DNA of 64,000 nt from Phallus indusiatus (Eukaryota; Basidiomycota; Agaricomycetes; Phallales; Phallaceae), in the NCBI GenBank assembly GCA_027605045.1, contig JAQFWX010000007.1:1054001-1118000 (forward strand), in the 5' to 3' direction. Made by a program: the position numbers and the translations under genes. Positions 11,376 to 22,657 of this stretch are shown here, piece by piece. The first letter of the stretch is position 1. Each line of letters opens with the position of its first letter. The notes under the pieces are model-generated. The model worked only from the letters and a program-made list of their open reading frames with translations. It did no database searches and had not been told where the DNA came from.

Positions 11376-11950
11376 ATTGTCCAGTGGGTGACTTGTCGAA
11401 ATAACGGGGAGAAACTGTGATAACGCCTGATAAGTGTCAGAGCGGGTGGGTGGAGGAAAAATAGCGCAAGATCGAACGGGACGCTGAAGACGTGCCGTGC
11501 CACCGTGCCCTGTTGCCGTGGTTAGAGGACAAAGGACGACACGGTGTGACATGTGACAGCGACAACCATAGCTGCGGAGCCGGCCGGCATCTACATAGCT
11601 CATCGCTCTTACCCCCAGTATCTGAGCCGGAAGCGCGATCGCGGCTGCATCGTCTGTTGACTTCATCGATCGTCTCCGGGTGCCCAGCGCCACAGACATC
11701 TCGTGTCTGTATGCATCGCCACCGGTTCGCGAGCTACGGAGGAGCCCAGTGCGGAGGGCCCACCCGATGTTGGGTTTTGTAGCGTCGAGCTCTATACATT
11801 ACACTAGACATTACGTAATGGACTTGAGCTTTTCGTCTCCACCCGTCTTGTGAACCATTTTGTGTCTCATCCTGTGTTCCGTTCAGTGTTTCCCTCTCTT
11901 CCAACACCCGAGCGGTCGCTGGTGACCGTGTGAGGTCTCACCCACGGTAA
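11376..11950. other. GC-rich segment of unknown origin replacing an F-box N-terminus
   Basis: This roughly 570-bp stretch is unlike its AT-rich neighbours in base composition and has no counterpart in the other array units. The longest + ORF (11,492-11,782) has no domain I recognise. A TGTTGGGT start near 11,769 is LTR-like, but I see no paired end or target-site duplication. The seven-TM promoter homology resumes at about 11,950 (CAACTGTCGAAGTATCTCA). Confidence 0.45.
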
Positions 11951-12030
11951 TCAACTGTCGAAGTATCTCAGGTATATGTAATATTACCTGGGCTGTTATA
12001 ATAGCTTGGTTCAGCTCAACTTGACCCTTC

Positions 12031-13709
12031 ATGGATCCTCTCCCTGTCGAAACTCAACTTTTAACCTGTAGTATAATCCCGGTTATCGATGGAGGATATA
12101 ACCTTGGTAAGGATGGTATACATTTATCAATCTATCGTCTAGTCATCTAAGTTCAATGCTTTTTTAGTGGCAGTCACTACCCTGTTATTATGGGATATCT
12201 TAATCACCTTACCCAGAGAAGTAAATCGTGAAATGTCTTGCTTTGTTTTTCTATCATTTAATCCCCAATCTGGAATAGGAAAAGTACATTTGGTCGTGAG
12301 CTCGTTTACTAGTATCTGCCAGAATAGCGAGAGCCTAATAACCATGATAGATATCCCTCAAGATACAATTGGATCACATTATTCTATATAATCACTCGCT
12401 ATGTGCCTTTCATTGCCAGCGCGTATGTCAAATAAAGTCCCATCCATTATTCCGCATATTGAGCGAATGTTATAGAGCTAGTCTAATATCATTATCAATA
12501 TCGGTACCGACGCAGCTCAGCGTTTTGTTTAACGCACTATGTTCTGTCAATGAAACTATTCAGATTGGGCCCGGCATCAAAGATTTTACCAGGATCTTCA
12601 TAATACTATTAATATTATATATAGTGTTTTGGCTCATTTCATTGATTTGCACGGAGATCCTTTTTATAAAAAGAGGTCAGCGGTGAGGTCTATGAAGAGC
12701 CTCATTGTTTCATCTTTCAGACGGATTGATATCCTGACCACCTTGGCCACTGGCAGTTGTAGCGTTGTATGGCGGTTCACGACTTCTTTCACGTATCTTA
12801 GCTGGCTTATTTGTCTGTGAATTCATTTTGGGAGCTGTATTCTGTATCGGGGTATACCCATTATTAATCAATTTCTAAATCCTGATCTTGTGATACTCTT
12901 ATTAGAATTTCAAGACCTTGGTACCCGGGTCGAATATGTCGATTACTCTTTCCTCGAGCCTAGTACTACTGGCATCCTCTTTGGAGTTGTTTTTACCGTG
13001 CGAAAATGAATAACTGCTTAAATATTGATGGTTTATAAACACTATTAGGTGGCCCGAAATTGGGTTCCAGGCCATCCTAGTTATGCTCGCCATAAAGGTG
13101 ATAGTTTCGGATTGGAGAGCAATATCAAAGGGAAATTTTATATCAACCGTCGTCCGCGATGGGATATGGAGTTACGTCTGTAACTTATGTGCGTGACTGT
13201 TTCTTTTTCTTTTTATTTTTTCGATTGTCACTGTCGATGAAGTTGATACGAGTGAAAAAAAGGTGGTCTACTTGTAGTTTTTGTTCAACTATTGTTGAGC
13301 GGTCCATTTTTGAGCGGTCCTCTTGGACTACCTAATGTGCTGTAAGTGATTGAAGTTTTTATATCCTTTCATACAAAATTAAATTATTCCAAAATAAGAT
13401 GGTCCTTCGCAAGTTCGTCGATCACCGTACGTCCTAAAGTGTTCACTCTCAGTACAATTAGCACATATTCACTAATTTTCCTAGAGCACTCGTTTGATTT
13501 TGAATCTTCGTGCTGCAGCAGCAAAACAATCTGGAATGAACAATATCTCATCCGCCGGCCCTGTTGTTCTCGGCGTTAGCACTCATCTGACATTTCGCCA
13601 AGGCATTCAGTCTTTTTTCGCGTCTGGTGCACCAGAAAACGATGAATTCGCAGCATCATACCATTACAGTGATTTGGGACACGATTCGGATTCTGACAAT
13701 GATGATTAG
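12031..13709 (+). CDS. Seven-TM DUF6533-type protein, array copy E
   Basis: ATG 12031 (MDPLPVETQLL). Ten exons parallel to copy B; frames agree through every junction I checked, using the TAG acceptor before exon 4 (YPSRYNWITLFYIITRYV). Other landmarks: VFWLISLICTEILFIKR, VVALYGGSRLLSRILAGLFV, EIGFQAILVMLAIKVIV. Exon 9 has a 12-nt in-frame insertion that gives LLSGPFLSGPLG instead of FLSGPLG, a local repeat. The last exon encodes TRLILNLRAAAAKQSGMNN and the acidic end DSDSDNDD. Closest relative is copy F. Confidence 0.75.
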
Positions 13710-13967
13710 TGCTTGCTCATAAATTGTGATGTAAAGGAGTAAATTAGTGTTATGTATGTATCGGTTTTAAACCCAGGATTTGTCCATACTAGACTTCAAG
13801 GTGTTGGTTAGAAAATGTCTCTTGTAGCCTGTTGCGCCTATATATATTTATTAAATACACAACATACATCCCAGTCGTGCATATATATATAAATATGTAC
13901 TAGACTCAAAGGTATCGGTTAAAAAATGTCTCCCTGTTGCGCCTATATATTTTTTACATACACGACA

Positions 13968-15075
13968 TTACACTACACCTTGCTCAAAATCAATATCAAA
14001 AACATCGTCAATAGCACCCGTAGTAGACCCAACCATACTGTACCCCATCTTTAACGTAACACCCAACCTCTCACAAACACTCATCAACGCATTTTTCCTT
14101 ATATCATCCGGATCCGGAGAATTGATAATCAACGTCTTAAGCAAATGTAAACTCGAATGACTAGTCAACCCGCGCGTCCACTTTTCTTCACGTGTGCCCG
14201 TTATGCCAGGTTCGATGGTAAGCCATCCTACTTCGACGAGTTTAAGTTTGTCAGCTTTGAAAGAAGCGAAAAGGGAGGTGTCGTAAGGTGCGTTTGGGAG
14301 GTGAAGACGTTCGAGATTTGTGAAATGAAATGGGCTGGGGAGAGCGTCGGATTGGAATAAGTTCCAGAATCTGACATTCCCGTCGCCTTGAAAATCACGC
14401 AAAATGAGAGCTCGGAGAGTATTTTCGTATGTTTTGCAGAGAAATGTTATGGCTTTGAGTGTGTCGGGGTTACCATACGAAAGACTTAAATCGAGAACTT
14501 GCAGGTTTGTGCAGTTGCACATGTCAGAAGAAAGAGGTCATGAGTATTTTGCGGGTGATGTATCGTGGAACCGCATAAAATGCAGCGATTTGGGAGGAAT
14601 AAACGTTATGGTTTGAAGTTCTTTTAAGGTGCGTGTTAGAGTTATATTGAGAATTTAAGTCTCTCGCTGAATGCAGGACCGAACACCCGGAGGGGCGCTG
14701 GATCAATCAACGATCTGAGATTGGCGGATTTGAAGAGGCTTTCTGCGATACGACCGTTGGTGAGATCAGGTGGAGGAAACCAGTATTCAACTGCGTTGTG
14801 CGACATCCGCTGACGGGAGTAGTAGTCGCTCGAGCTGGTGAAACTGATGATGATTTCGGATGTGGAAGAGCACATCATGGTGAGCAACAGGTCCGCAACG
14901 TCGTTTTGCCATATTGACCAGTGGCTGGCTTGTCTCCTGATACTGCATCTAAATTCTGAGAACGAGATAAAAGTGATACTGCTAGAGCAAGTTGACAATT
15001 GTTCTTGGAAAGTGCGAGCTGTCCGCGTAGTGTTTCAGTGGGTAGCGACGCAGAATTTGATCATGAACGTTGAAA
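13968..15075 (-). pseudogene. F-box/LRR-like copy 3, degraded
   Basis: The C-terminal 184 aa (13,968-14,522) are open and almost identical to copy 4 (NLERLHLPNAPYDTSLFA, ERLGVTLKMGYSMVGSTT). Upstream the frame breaks near 14,520-14,660. The next block lacks the proline-rich insert and the F-box; homology ends near 15,075. It is convergent with copy E. Confidence 0.75.
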
Positions 15076-15163
15076 GTTGAACCGCAGTAACCAACTGTCG
15101 AAGTATCTCAGTGATATTACCTGGGCTGCTATAATAGCTTGATTCAGCTCAACTTGGACCTTC

Positions 15164-16849
15164 ATGGATCCTCTCCCTGTCAATGTCGAAACTCCACTTT
15201 TGATCAGTGGTATAGTCCCGGTTATCGATGGAGGATATAACCTTGGTAAGAATGGTATACATTTATCAGTATATCGTCTAGTCATCGGAGTTCAATGCTT
15301 TTTTAGTGGCAGTCACTACCCTGTTATTATGGGATATCTTAATCACCTTACCTAGAGAAGTAAATCGTGAAATGCCATCTTGCTTTGTTTTCCTATTATT
15401 TAATCCCTCAACCTGGAATAGGCAAAGTACATTTGGTCGTGAGCTCGTTTACTAGTATCTGCCAGAATAGCGAGAGCCTATTAATAATAACCAAACGCGA
15501 AATTGATAGATACCCCTCAAGATACAACTGGATCACATTATTATATATAATCACTCGCTATGTGCCTTTCATTACCAGCGCGTATGTCAAATAAAGTTCC
15601 ATCCGTTATTCCGCATATTGAGCGAATGTTATAGGGCTAGTCTAATATCATTATCAATACCGGTACCGACGCAGCTCAGCGTTTTGTTTAACACACTATT
15701 TTCTGTCAATGAAACTACTCAGACTGAGCCCGGCGTTGAACATTGTACCAGGATCTTCAGAATACTATTAATATTATATATAGTGTTTTGGTTTATTTTA
15801 TTGATCTGCACGGAGATCCTTTTTATAAAAAGAGGTCAGCGGTGAGGTCTATGAAGAGCCTCATTGTTTCATCTTTCAGACGGATTGATATCCTGACCAC
15901 CTTGGCCACTGGCAGTTGTAGCGTTGTATGGCGGTTCACGACTTCTTTCACGTATCTTAGCTGGCTTATTTGTCTGTGAATTCATTTTGGGAGCTGTATT
16001 CTGTATCGGGGTATACCCATTATTAATCATCGTCGAATTTTCTAAATCCTGATCTTATGATATTACTCTTATTAGACTTTCAAGGACTTGGGACCCGGGC
16101 CGATTATTTTGGTTAATATTTCCCATAACTTTTTTTTTTTCAAAGCCATTTTATCGTACGAGAATGAATTACTGTTTAATATCAATGGCTTATAAACACT
16201 GTTAGATTGCCCGAAATTGGGTTCCAGGCCATACTAGTTATGTTCGTCATAAATGTGATAATTTCGGATTGGAGAGGAATATCGAAGGGATATTTTATAT
16301 CAATCATCGTCCGCGATGGGATTTGGAGTTACGTTTGTAACTTATGTGCGTGGCTGATTCTTTTTCTTTCTCTTTTTTCGATTGTCACGGTCGACGAAGT
16401 TGATGCGAGTGAAAAAAACTAGGTGGTCTACTTGTAGTTTTTGTTCAACCAGCATTTTTGAGCGGTCCTCTTGGACTACCTAATGTGCTGTAAGTTATTA
16501 AAGTTTTTATATCCTTTCATACAAAATTAAATTATCCCAAAATAAGATGGTCCTTCGCCAGTTCCTCAATCACCGTACGTCCTAAAGTGTTCACCTTCAA
16601 TACAAAGCACATATTGACTACAAATTATGTTAGAGCACTCGTTTGATTTTAAATCTTCGTGCTGCAGCAGCAAAACAATCTGGAATGAACAATATCTCAT
16701 CCCCCGGTCCTGTTGTTCTCGGCGTTAACACCCATCTAACATTTCGCCAAGCCATTCAGTCTTTTCTCGCACCAGAAAACGATGAATTCGTGGCATCAAA
16801 CCATTATAGCGATTTGGGACACGATTCGGATTCTGACAATGATGATTAG
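15164..16849 (+). CDS. Seven-TM DUF6533-type protein, array copy F
   Basis: ATG 15164 (MDPLPVNVETPLL). Ten exons, nearly identical to copy E over much of the gene, so a recent duplicate. Exon 7 contains an 11-T run (16,130-16,140) that encodes four Phe; the frame is right only with exactly eleven T. Landmarks: YPSRYNWITLLYIITRYV, VFWFILLICTEILFIKR, VVALYGGSRLLSR, EIGFQAILVMFVINVII, then TRLILNLRAAAAKQSGMNN and an acidic end. Convergent with the intact F-box copy 4. Confidence 0.75.
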
Positions 16850-17133
16850 TGCCTGCTCATTAATTATGATATAATTCTGTGTAAATTAGTGTTATTTATA
16901 CATGACGAGTATCGGTTTTAAACCCAGGATTTGCCCATACTAGACTTCAAGGTGTTGGTTAGAAAATGTCTCTTATAGCCTGTTGCGCCTATATATATTT
17001 ATTAAATACACAACATACATCCCAGTCGTGCATATATATATATAAATATGTACTAGACTCCAAGGTATCGGTCAAACAATGTCTCTCATAGCCTGTTGTT
17101 TATATATTTATTACATACACGACATACACGACA

Positions 17134-18686
17134 TTACACTACACTTTGCTCGAAATCAATATCAAAAACATCATCAATAGCACCCGTAGTAGACCCAACC
17201 ATACTGTACCCCATCTTTAACGTAATACCCAACCTCTCACATACACTCATCAACGCATTCTTCCTCATATCATCCGGATCTGGAGAATTGATAATCAACA
17301 TCTTAAGCAAATGTAAACTCGAATGACTAGTCAACCCGCGCGTCCATTTTTCCTCACGTGTGCCCGTTATGCCTGGTTCGATGGTAAGCCATCCTACTTC
17401 GACGAGTTTAAGTTTGTCAGCTTTGAAAGAAGCGAAAAGGGAGGTATCGTAAGGTGCGTTTGGGAGGTGAAGACGTTCGAGATTTGTGAAATGAAACGGG
17501 CTCGGAAGAGCGTCCGATTGGAATAAGTTCGAGAATCTGACATTCCCGTCGCCTTGAAAATCACGCAAAATGAGAGCTCGGAGAGTATGTTCATATGTTT
17601 TGCAGAGAAATGTTATGGCTTTGAGTGTGTCGACGTTACCATAAGCAAGACCTAAATCGAGAGCCTGCAAGTTTGTGCAGTTGCACATGTCAGACGAAAG
17701 CGGCCATGAATATTTTGCAGGTGTTGTATCGTGGAAACGCATAAAATGCAGCGATTTGGGAGGAATAAACGTTATGGTAGGCAATTCTTTGAAGGTACGT
17801 GTTAGAGTTATATTAAGAGATTTCAGTCTTTCCCATTGGTTGAATGCGGGACCGAACACCCGGAGAGGCGCCGGATCTATAAGGGTCAACGATCTGAGAT
17901 TGGTGGATTTCAGGAGGCCTTCTGCGATACGACCGTTGGTGAGATCGGGTGGAGGAAACCAATATTCAACTGCGTTATGCGACATCCGCGGACGCGAGTA
18001 GTAGTCACTCGAGCTGGTGAAACTGATGATGACTTCGGATGTGGAAGAGCACATGGACAACAGGTCCGCGACGTCGTTTTGCCATATTGTCCAGTGGTTG
18101 GCTTGTCTGGTTGAAGATGGGGTATATAGCTGAGCATCTCTCCTGTGGATTGATTTCCAATCAGGAACGGATAAAGGGGAGTGTGATGAAGAGGCCTGCC
18201 GTGGGGCGAAGTTGCGGGGGATACGATATGGTGGCAAATGGTGGCGACGTTGGGTCGGACTAGTACTACCCGGTGCTGGTTCTGGATCCGGTGCAAGAGG
18301 ACGTGGTCTCCTCGGCGTGCTGATACTGCATCTAAACTCAGAGAACGAGAAATCCAAACGCGATACCGCTAGAGCAAGCTGACGGTTGCTTTTGAAAAGC
18401 ACGAGCAAACCGCGTAATGCTTCAGTGGTGTGTACGTGTAGATCTTCAAGAAAGACGTCTCTAGCGTGAGGACGCCATGACTTTGAAACGGAAGCTAGAC
18501 AGCGGTAGACGTTAAGTCTGCTGTGTAGCTTTGAGAAGACAAAGTCGGAAGGTGGATGGGAGATCTGGTTTTGTGTTGCGTAGACGTCTTGAAAGATCGG
18601 ACGCCTGTTCAGTAAAATTAGTAAACTATATAGTGTGTAAATTTGAATATATACCACAATTCATACGGCAAGTCCACGTTTACCAT
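17134..18686 (-). CDS. F-box protein with LRR-like C-terminus, intact copy 4
   Basis: Two exons (18,655-18,686 and 17,134-18,604) give 500 aa. The N-terminus MVNVDLPYELW-RPIFQDVY and the following CLASVSKSWRPHARDVFLEDL form a typical fungal F-box (residues about 4-50), which would bind Skp1. A Pro/Ser-rich stretch at about 110-150 is followed by leucine-rich segments such as LRSLTLIDPAPLRVFG, LKSLNITLTRTFKELP, LQALDLGLAYG and LERLHLPNAP, the usual substrate-binding arrangement. The 5' end faces the AidB-type gene across a 304-bp shared promoter; the 3' end converges with seven-TM copy F. The substrate is unknown. Confidence 0.75.
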
Positions 18687-18990
18687 CGAGGATGACGGAA
18701 GAGAGAGAGAGAAGTGGACTTGGTTAAGAGTCACATCGACGAGAGGAGAGTTAATTCGGGAACTACCGCGGAGACGCGCATCGGCAGCCGACGACGGTCT
18801 TTGAACGGCGTTTGGGTCTTGACATCAGACTCCTATCCAGCCGCTTTTTGCGTTGCCCGTTGTCATATGTAATTTGAAAATATATCATGGGTGATTGTGG
18901 GTGTTCAAGGCGGACTGTGAGCCATAACGCAAAAAGCGGCTGGGTAGGAATCTGTCTTGACATCGCCATTCAGTTGAGTTCATTTACATC
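18687..18990. promoter_or_regulatory. Bidirectional promoter of F-box copy 4 and AidB-type gene
   Basis: The spacer lies between divergent ATGs at 18,686 (-) and 18,991 (+). It is duplicated at 124-298 without the inverted-repeat element. The inserted element ends 36 bp before the + ATG, so it probably lies in or beside the 5' UTR of the dehydrogenase gene. Confidence 0.6.
18826..18954. mobile_element. MITE-like element, 129 bp, with target-site duplication
   Basis: Terminal inverted repeats of 29 bp (18,826-18,854 and 18,926-18,954) begin CAGACTCCTATCCAGCCGC and match at 27 of 29 positions. Direct repeats of nine bases, TCTTGACAT, flank the element (18,817-18,825 and 18,955-18,963). The duplicate promoter at 124-298 has no element at this site. 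It has no coding capacity. A 9-bp duplication suggests mobilisation by a Mutator-like transposase, but hAT (8 bp) cannot be excluded. Confidence 0.85.
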
Positions 18991-21419
18991 ATGAGGATAG
19001 AAGAAGGTTTCCAGATTGTGGGCACAAATTGAATACTTGGAGATGAAACTAATAAAAATCTGGAACAGACAGCGTACAAAGAGTCTCATCCTTACTTGGA
19101 CGATCCTGTACTTCCATCACTTTTACGACGCTTGCTGCCTGAAAAGTGAGTCAAAAATGTCCTTCAAGACGTATTAGACTTGTAGTTAACTTTGGTTTCA
19201 GGCATCTTCATGAGATTGAAGCCGATTTAACAAGGTTCGGTGATTCTATTACACATGGTCAGTACATCGCATGCTTGCATTGAAATTCTCATACAACTAC
19301 TCTCATTCTCGTTAGAATATCGAAGTATCAGCTCAACGGTCTCTCCGCCTCAACTAACCCAGTATGATCAGCTAGGCCGCCGCATCGACCGTCTTGACAC
19401 GTCAGAAGGATGGAGAGCGCTCAAAGACATCGCTATCAAGGAAGGAATCGTGGCTATCCCACACGAGCGCAAGCAACAAGAATTCAGCAGAGTTTATGGC
19501 TTTGCCAAAATGCTCATGTTTGCTGGGGATTCTCATGCCGTCAGCATCAAGTCTAATTTGTTCCGACTGTAGGGAGTAATTCTCTCCTCTAGGTTCTTTG
19601 TCCAATGGCAATGACAGACGGAGCCGCACGAGGTAAAAAAACAAACTTCTATTATATTCAATTTGGTGCTTCATTTTTTTTAGTCCTTGAGTTGTTTGGA
19701 ACCGAAGAAATGCGGCGAGACATAATACACAGCCGACTCATAAGGTCAGTTCTAGCACAACGCACCTCACGTTACATACTAATCCCTCTGGCAGTCGCGA
19801 TCCTTTGATAGCTTTTACATCGGGCCAATGGATGACAGAACGTCCAGGCGGATCAGATGTCTCTCAAACAGAAACAACAGCTACACCAGTACATCCCTCA
19901 AGTAACTCCAAGCGCGGTTCATTATACTCCCTCAATGGTTTTAAATGGTTTTCATCCGCGACCGATTCAAACATAAGCATCGCCCTTGCCAGAACTGGCT
20001 CCGTCACGTCCGGATCCAAAGGTTTATCTCTCTTTGTCGTTCCACTTCGTTTACCACTTCTTCCACACCCTTCTCCATCTCCCATGTCTAATGGTATCCT
20101 CATACACCGTCTCAAGAATAAAATCGGAACCGTACGTCATTTGTTTTTCCAAAATAATTAACGACTCATTCTTCAAATTTAGCATGCACTTCCTACTGCA
20201 GAATTATCACTTAATAACACACATGCCTACCTCCTCAGCCCACTCAACGAGGGTGTCAAATCAATCACACCGGTCCTCAACATCACACGTGTATACTCAG
20301 CAATTACGGTAATAGGATACCTCCGCCGAGCTCTAGACATCGCCCGTTCATACGCTCTTGTCCGCAAAGTCCGGGTACCGAATTCCCTACAGACACAGGC
20401 ACAGGCAAACACACTTCAAACTGGCTCTAAAGAACTTATTCAAAGTTCTCAACTGCTGAAAGACCACCCCCTCCACATGTCCGTCCTGGCGGATATCACA
20501 ACAACATACCAAGCTCTCATCCATTTCGCGTTCAACGTCGTTTTGCTGTTAGGTAAATCCGAGTGTCGTAAAGCCAGTGAAAACGAGAACGCCAGATTGA
20601 GATTTTTAACGCCCGTGTTGAAAGCGTTTGCGAGTGAGAGAGCTGTTGAGGGTATGAAAGAGTGTATGACGTGTCTTGGTGGGTTGGGGTATATGGAGGA
20701 AGTTGGTATTGGACGGTATGTGCTTTTCTTTTGAGGTATGTGCTCGGAGGTTTTGATTTTTGGTAGACTTGTTCGCGATGGGCTGGTTGAGCAGATTTGG
20801 GAGGGAACCGCAAATGGTATGGCATTTTTAATTGTGCGGTGGGTATAAACAACGCTTAACATGCCCCCATTTTTAGTTCTAGCGCTAGACATGATCCGTG
20901 CTTCACAGAAGACATTCCCCGCATATCTGGAGGTAAGATCCTAACCCCAAATAATCGGCTCACTTCGCTGACTTGCTCCCCCTGAAGTGGGCAACACACA
21001 TATTAACCACACTCCCAAATCAACTAACAACCTCAAACCTCCAAACCTCAATCACTTCACTCACCAATGCACTTTCAACTCTCTCAGAAGCATTCAACCA
21101 GTCATCATCCCGCTCAAACAACCTTGTTCTCCGACCTTTATTATACCTCGTCGGGCATACAACAGCATCCCTTTATCTTCTCGAACACGTCGTATGGGAA
21201 TGTAAAGATCAACTCAAAGGTGCTCGAACTGAAGCTGAAAAGGATCGGAATCGTAATATCACTGTTTTCAAACGATATGTGGAGAATACTCTGGATAGTT
21301 TGAGAATTGAGGTGGAGACGATGATGGGTTGTGGTTCGGTTAGTAGGGTGAAAGATGATTTGGAGATTGTGTATAATGCCGGTGAGACGCCGGGTGTTCA
21401 GGTTTCTTCTAAGTTGTGA
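18991..21419 (+). CDS. AidB-type acyl-CoA dehydrogenase/oxidase, peroxisomal
   Basis: Exons: 18,991-19,017, 19,069-19,145, 19,202-19,257, 19,316-19,539, 19,593-19,632, 19,684-19,744, 19,795-20,131, 20,183-20,715, 20,767-20,816, 20,877-20,932 and 20,988-21,419. The lengths sum to 630 codons plus stop. Acyl-CoA dehydrogenase landmarks are CPMAMTDGAAR, QWMTERPGGSDVS (middle FAD-binding domain), LNITRVYSAITVIGYLRRAL and CMTCLGGLGYMEE-VGIGRLVRDG-EQIWEGTAN (C-terminal helical domain). The family is flavin dependent; AidB-like members act on branched or unusual acyl-CoAs or are of unknown substrate. The last residues are SSKL, a canonical PTS1 peroxisome signal. The 27-nt first exon (MRIEEGFQI) is an inference from splice phase and from its duplicated copy. 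Confidence 0.8.
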
Positions 21420-22241
21420 TTTAGGTTACATATGCAAATAAGATTATTTTTGTATTTATGTAAATTTTAAAGTTGTGTATTAGTACTTTTTACCCGGTTT
21501 TACAAGCGTCACGATGAATTGAAAAATCGAGAAAATAAAGTGGACGTCAATCAATAAGCATACAGCGTCTTCGGCACTCAAACTGGGCAAAACCGACTCG
21601 GAGCTGAGTATATGCGAGACCCCGGCTGCAATTCTAGGCAGGCCTTACCGCATCGCCGCGGCGGCACTCATGATCGATCATCGATTCGTCGTCAATTAGC
21701 AAAACGAAGACTCGGTCGTCACTTCGAATTCTTCTCATGTTTCGAAATCAAAATGTATTTGCATAAAATGAACGTATTAGTCTAAACCTAAGGTAAGGAT
21801 ATGTATCTTCATTTTCGTGCCTTCTCATCCTTTTTCTTATATATAGCAAGTGTATCACCCGGTTTCAAAGTCCTAGGAGTGGATGGGCTAGGCTTCAAAC
21901 GACGTTAGTGAACGGATTATATCATACGATGGAACTCTGAAAGATATCACGTACTCGTGGTGGGGACACGGGGTAGGGCCATGTCACCCCCATCCCACCT
22001 GGACCGGAACTTGACGCGTTTGTATGGGATTGGAACTAGAAAATTTAGGTATGAAAAAATAAAAATTACTGAGATCACACAAAAAAACGCGTACCGTATT
22101 TCTTGACCGCGGAGGAGTTTTGGGCGAGCCTGGACCACCACCATTCCGGGAGTCTTGTCTCTTTGGCGCGTAATTATGAAGATTTCTAGAGGAAAAATTT
22201 TCCTAATTAAAAAAAGTGAATCAATAAAAGGCTAGAGCAGT
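21420..22241. other. Intergenic; 3' flank of small gene 1
   Basis: No coding gene recognised. The part at 21,930-22,250 resembles 23,800-24,165, the 3' flank of small gene 2, showing that the tandem duplication includes flanking DNA. Confidence 0.45.
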
Positions 22242-22657
22242 TTAGTCCGTGTTGCTCACATCGTAATAATCATCGAATTTCTCAAAATGGTCCCGGAACC
22301 GACGGAAACCGGGATCGTTCGCGGCACTCGCGTCGTCCATCAACATTTTGAATTCGGATTTCTAGCACGGCACATAAATATGGAGATAATTTTACAATAA
22401 ATGACTCTTACTGTGAGTTTGCGGCCATCCCTATCCTTGAAGAAAGCCTCCCTAGCATACACCGAACGATCATACTCCGCCAACATTTTACCGATATCTG
22501 GTAATGGAGCCTCGATCCGAACTGCACCTGAATTAGAGTCATAGTCCTCCTCCATGTTTACATCTTCAGAGAATTTGGGGGGGAATGCATTAGCCATATT
22601 GTTTCTTTGCCAGTGCTGTTCGCGGTTATTAAGGTTAGAGTTATTGGGGTAGGACAT
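22242..22657 (-). CDS. Small uncharacterised protein 1 (paralogue of 24,167-24,592)
   Basis: Two exons (22,412-22,657 and 22,242-22,361) encode 121 aa. Upstream in-frame ATGs exist to 22,777. The protein is acidic and soluble, with no signal peptide or TM segment. It has an FSEDVNMEEDYDSNSGAV stretch, then LAEYDRSVYAREAFFKD, and a C-terminal FRRFRDHFEKFDDYYD. The order and spacing match small gene 2 (LADYDSLYNEGYF and LRENFDGYDE). I do not recognise the family. Confidence 0.5.

Noticed and set aside
11769..11950. Solo LTR
   Set aside because: A TGTTGGGT start is present, but no matching end, second LTR or target-site duplication was found.
12300..12345. 10- to 16-nt deletion in copy E relative to F as a gene-breaking mutation
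   Set aside because: The deletion falls inside intron 3 once the correct acceptor is used.
4069..16849. STE3-type pheromone receptors of a mating-type locus
   Set aside because: The proteins have seven TM segments, but the conserved words (LLLWD..., IW, RALY, TRLILNLR) are those of the DUF6533 type, and no CaaX pheromone precursors are nearby.
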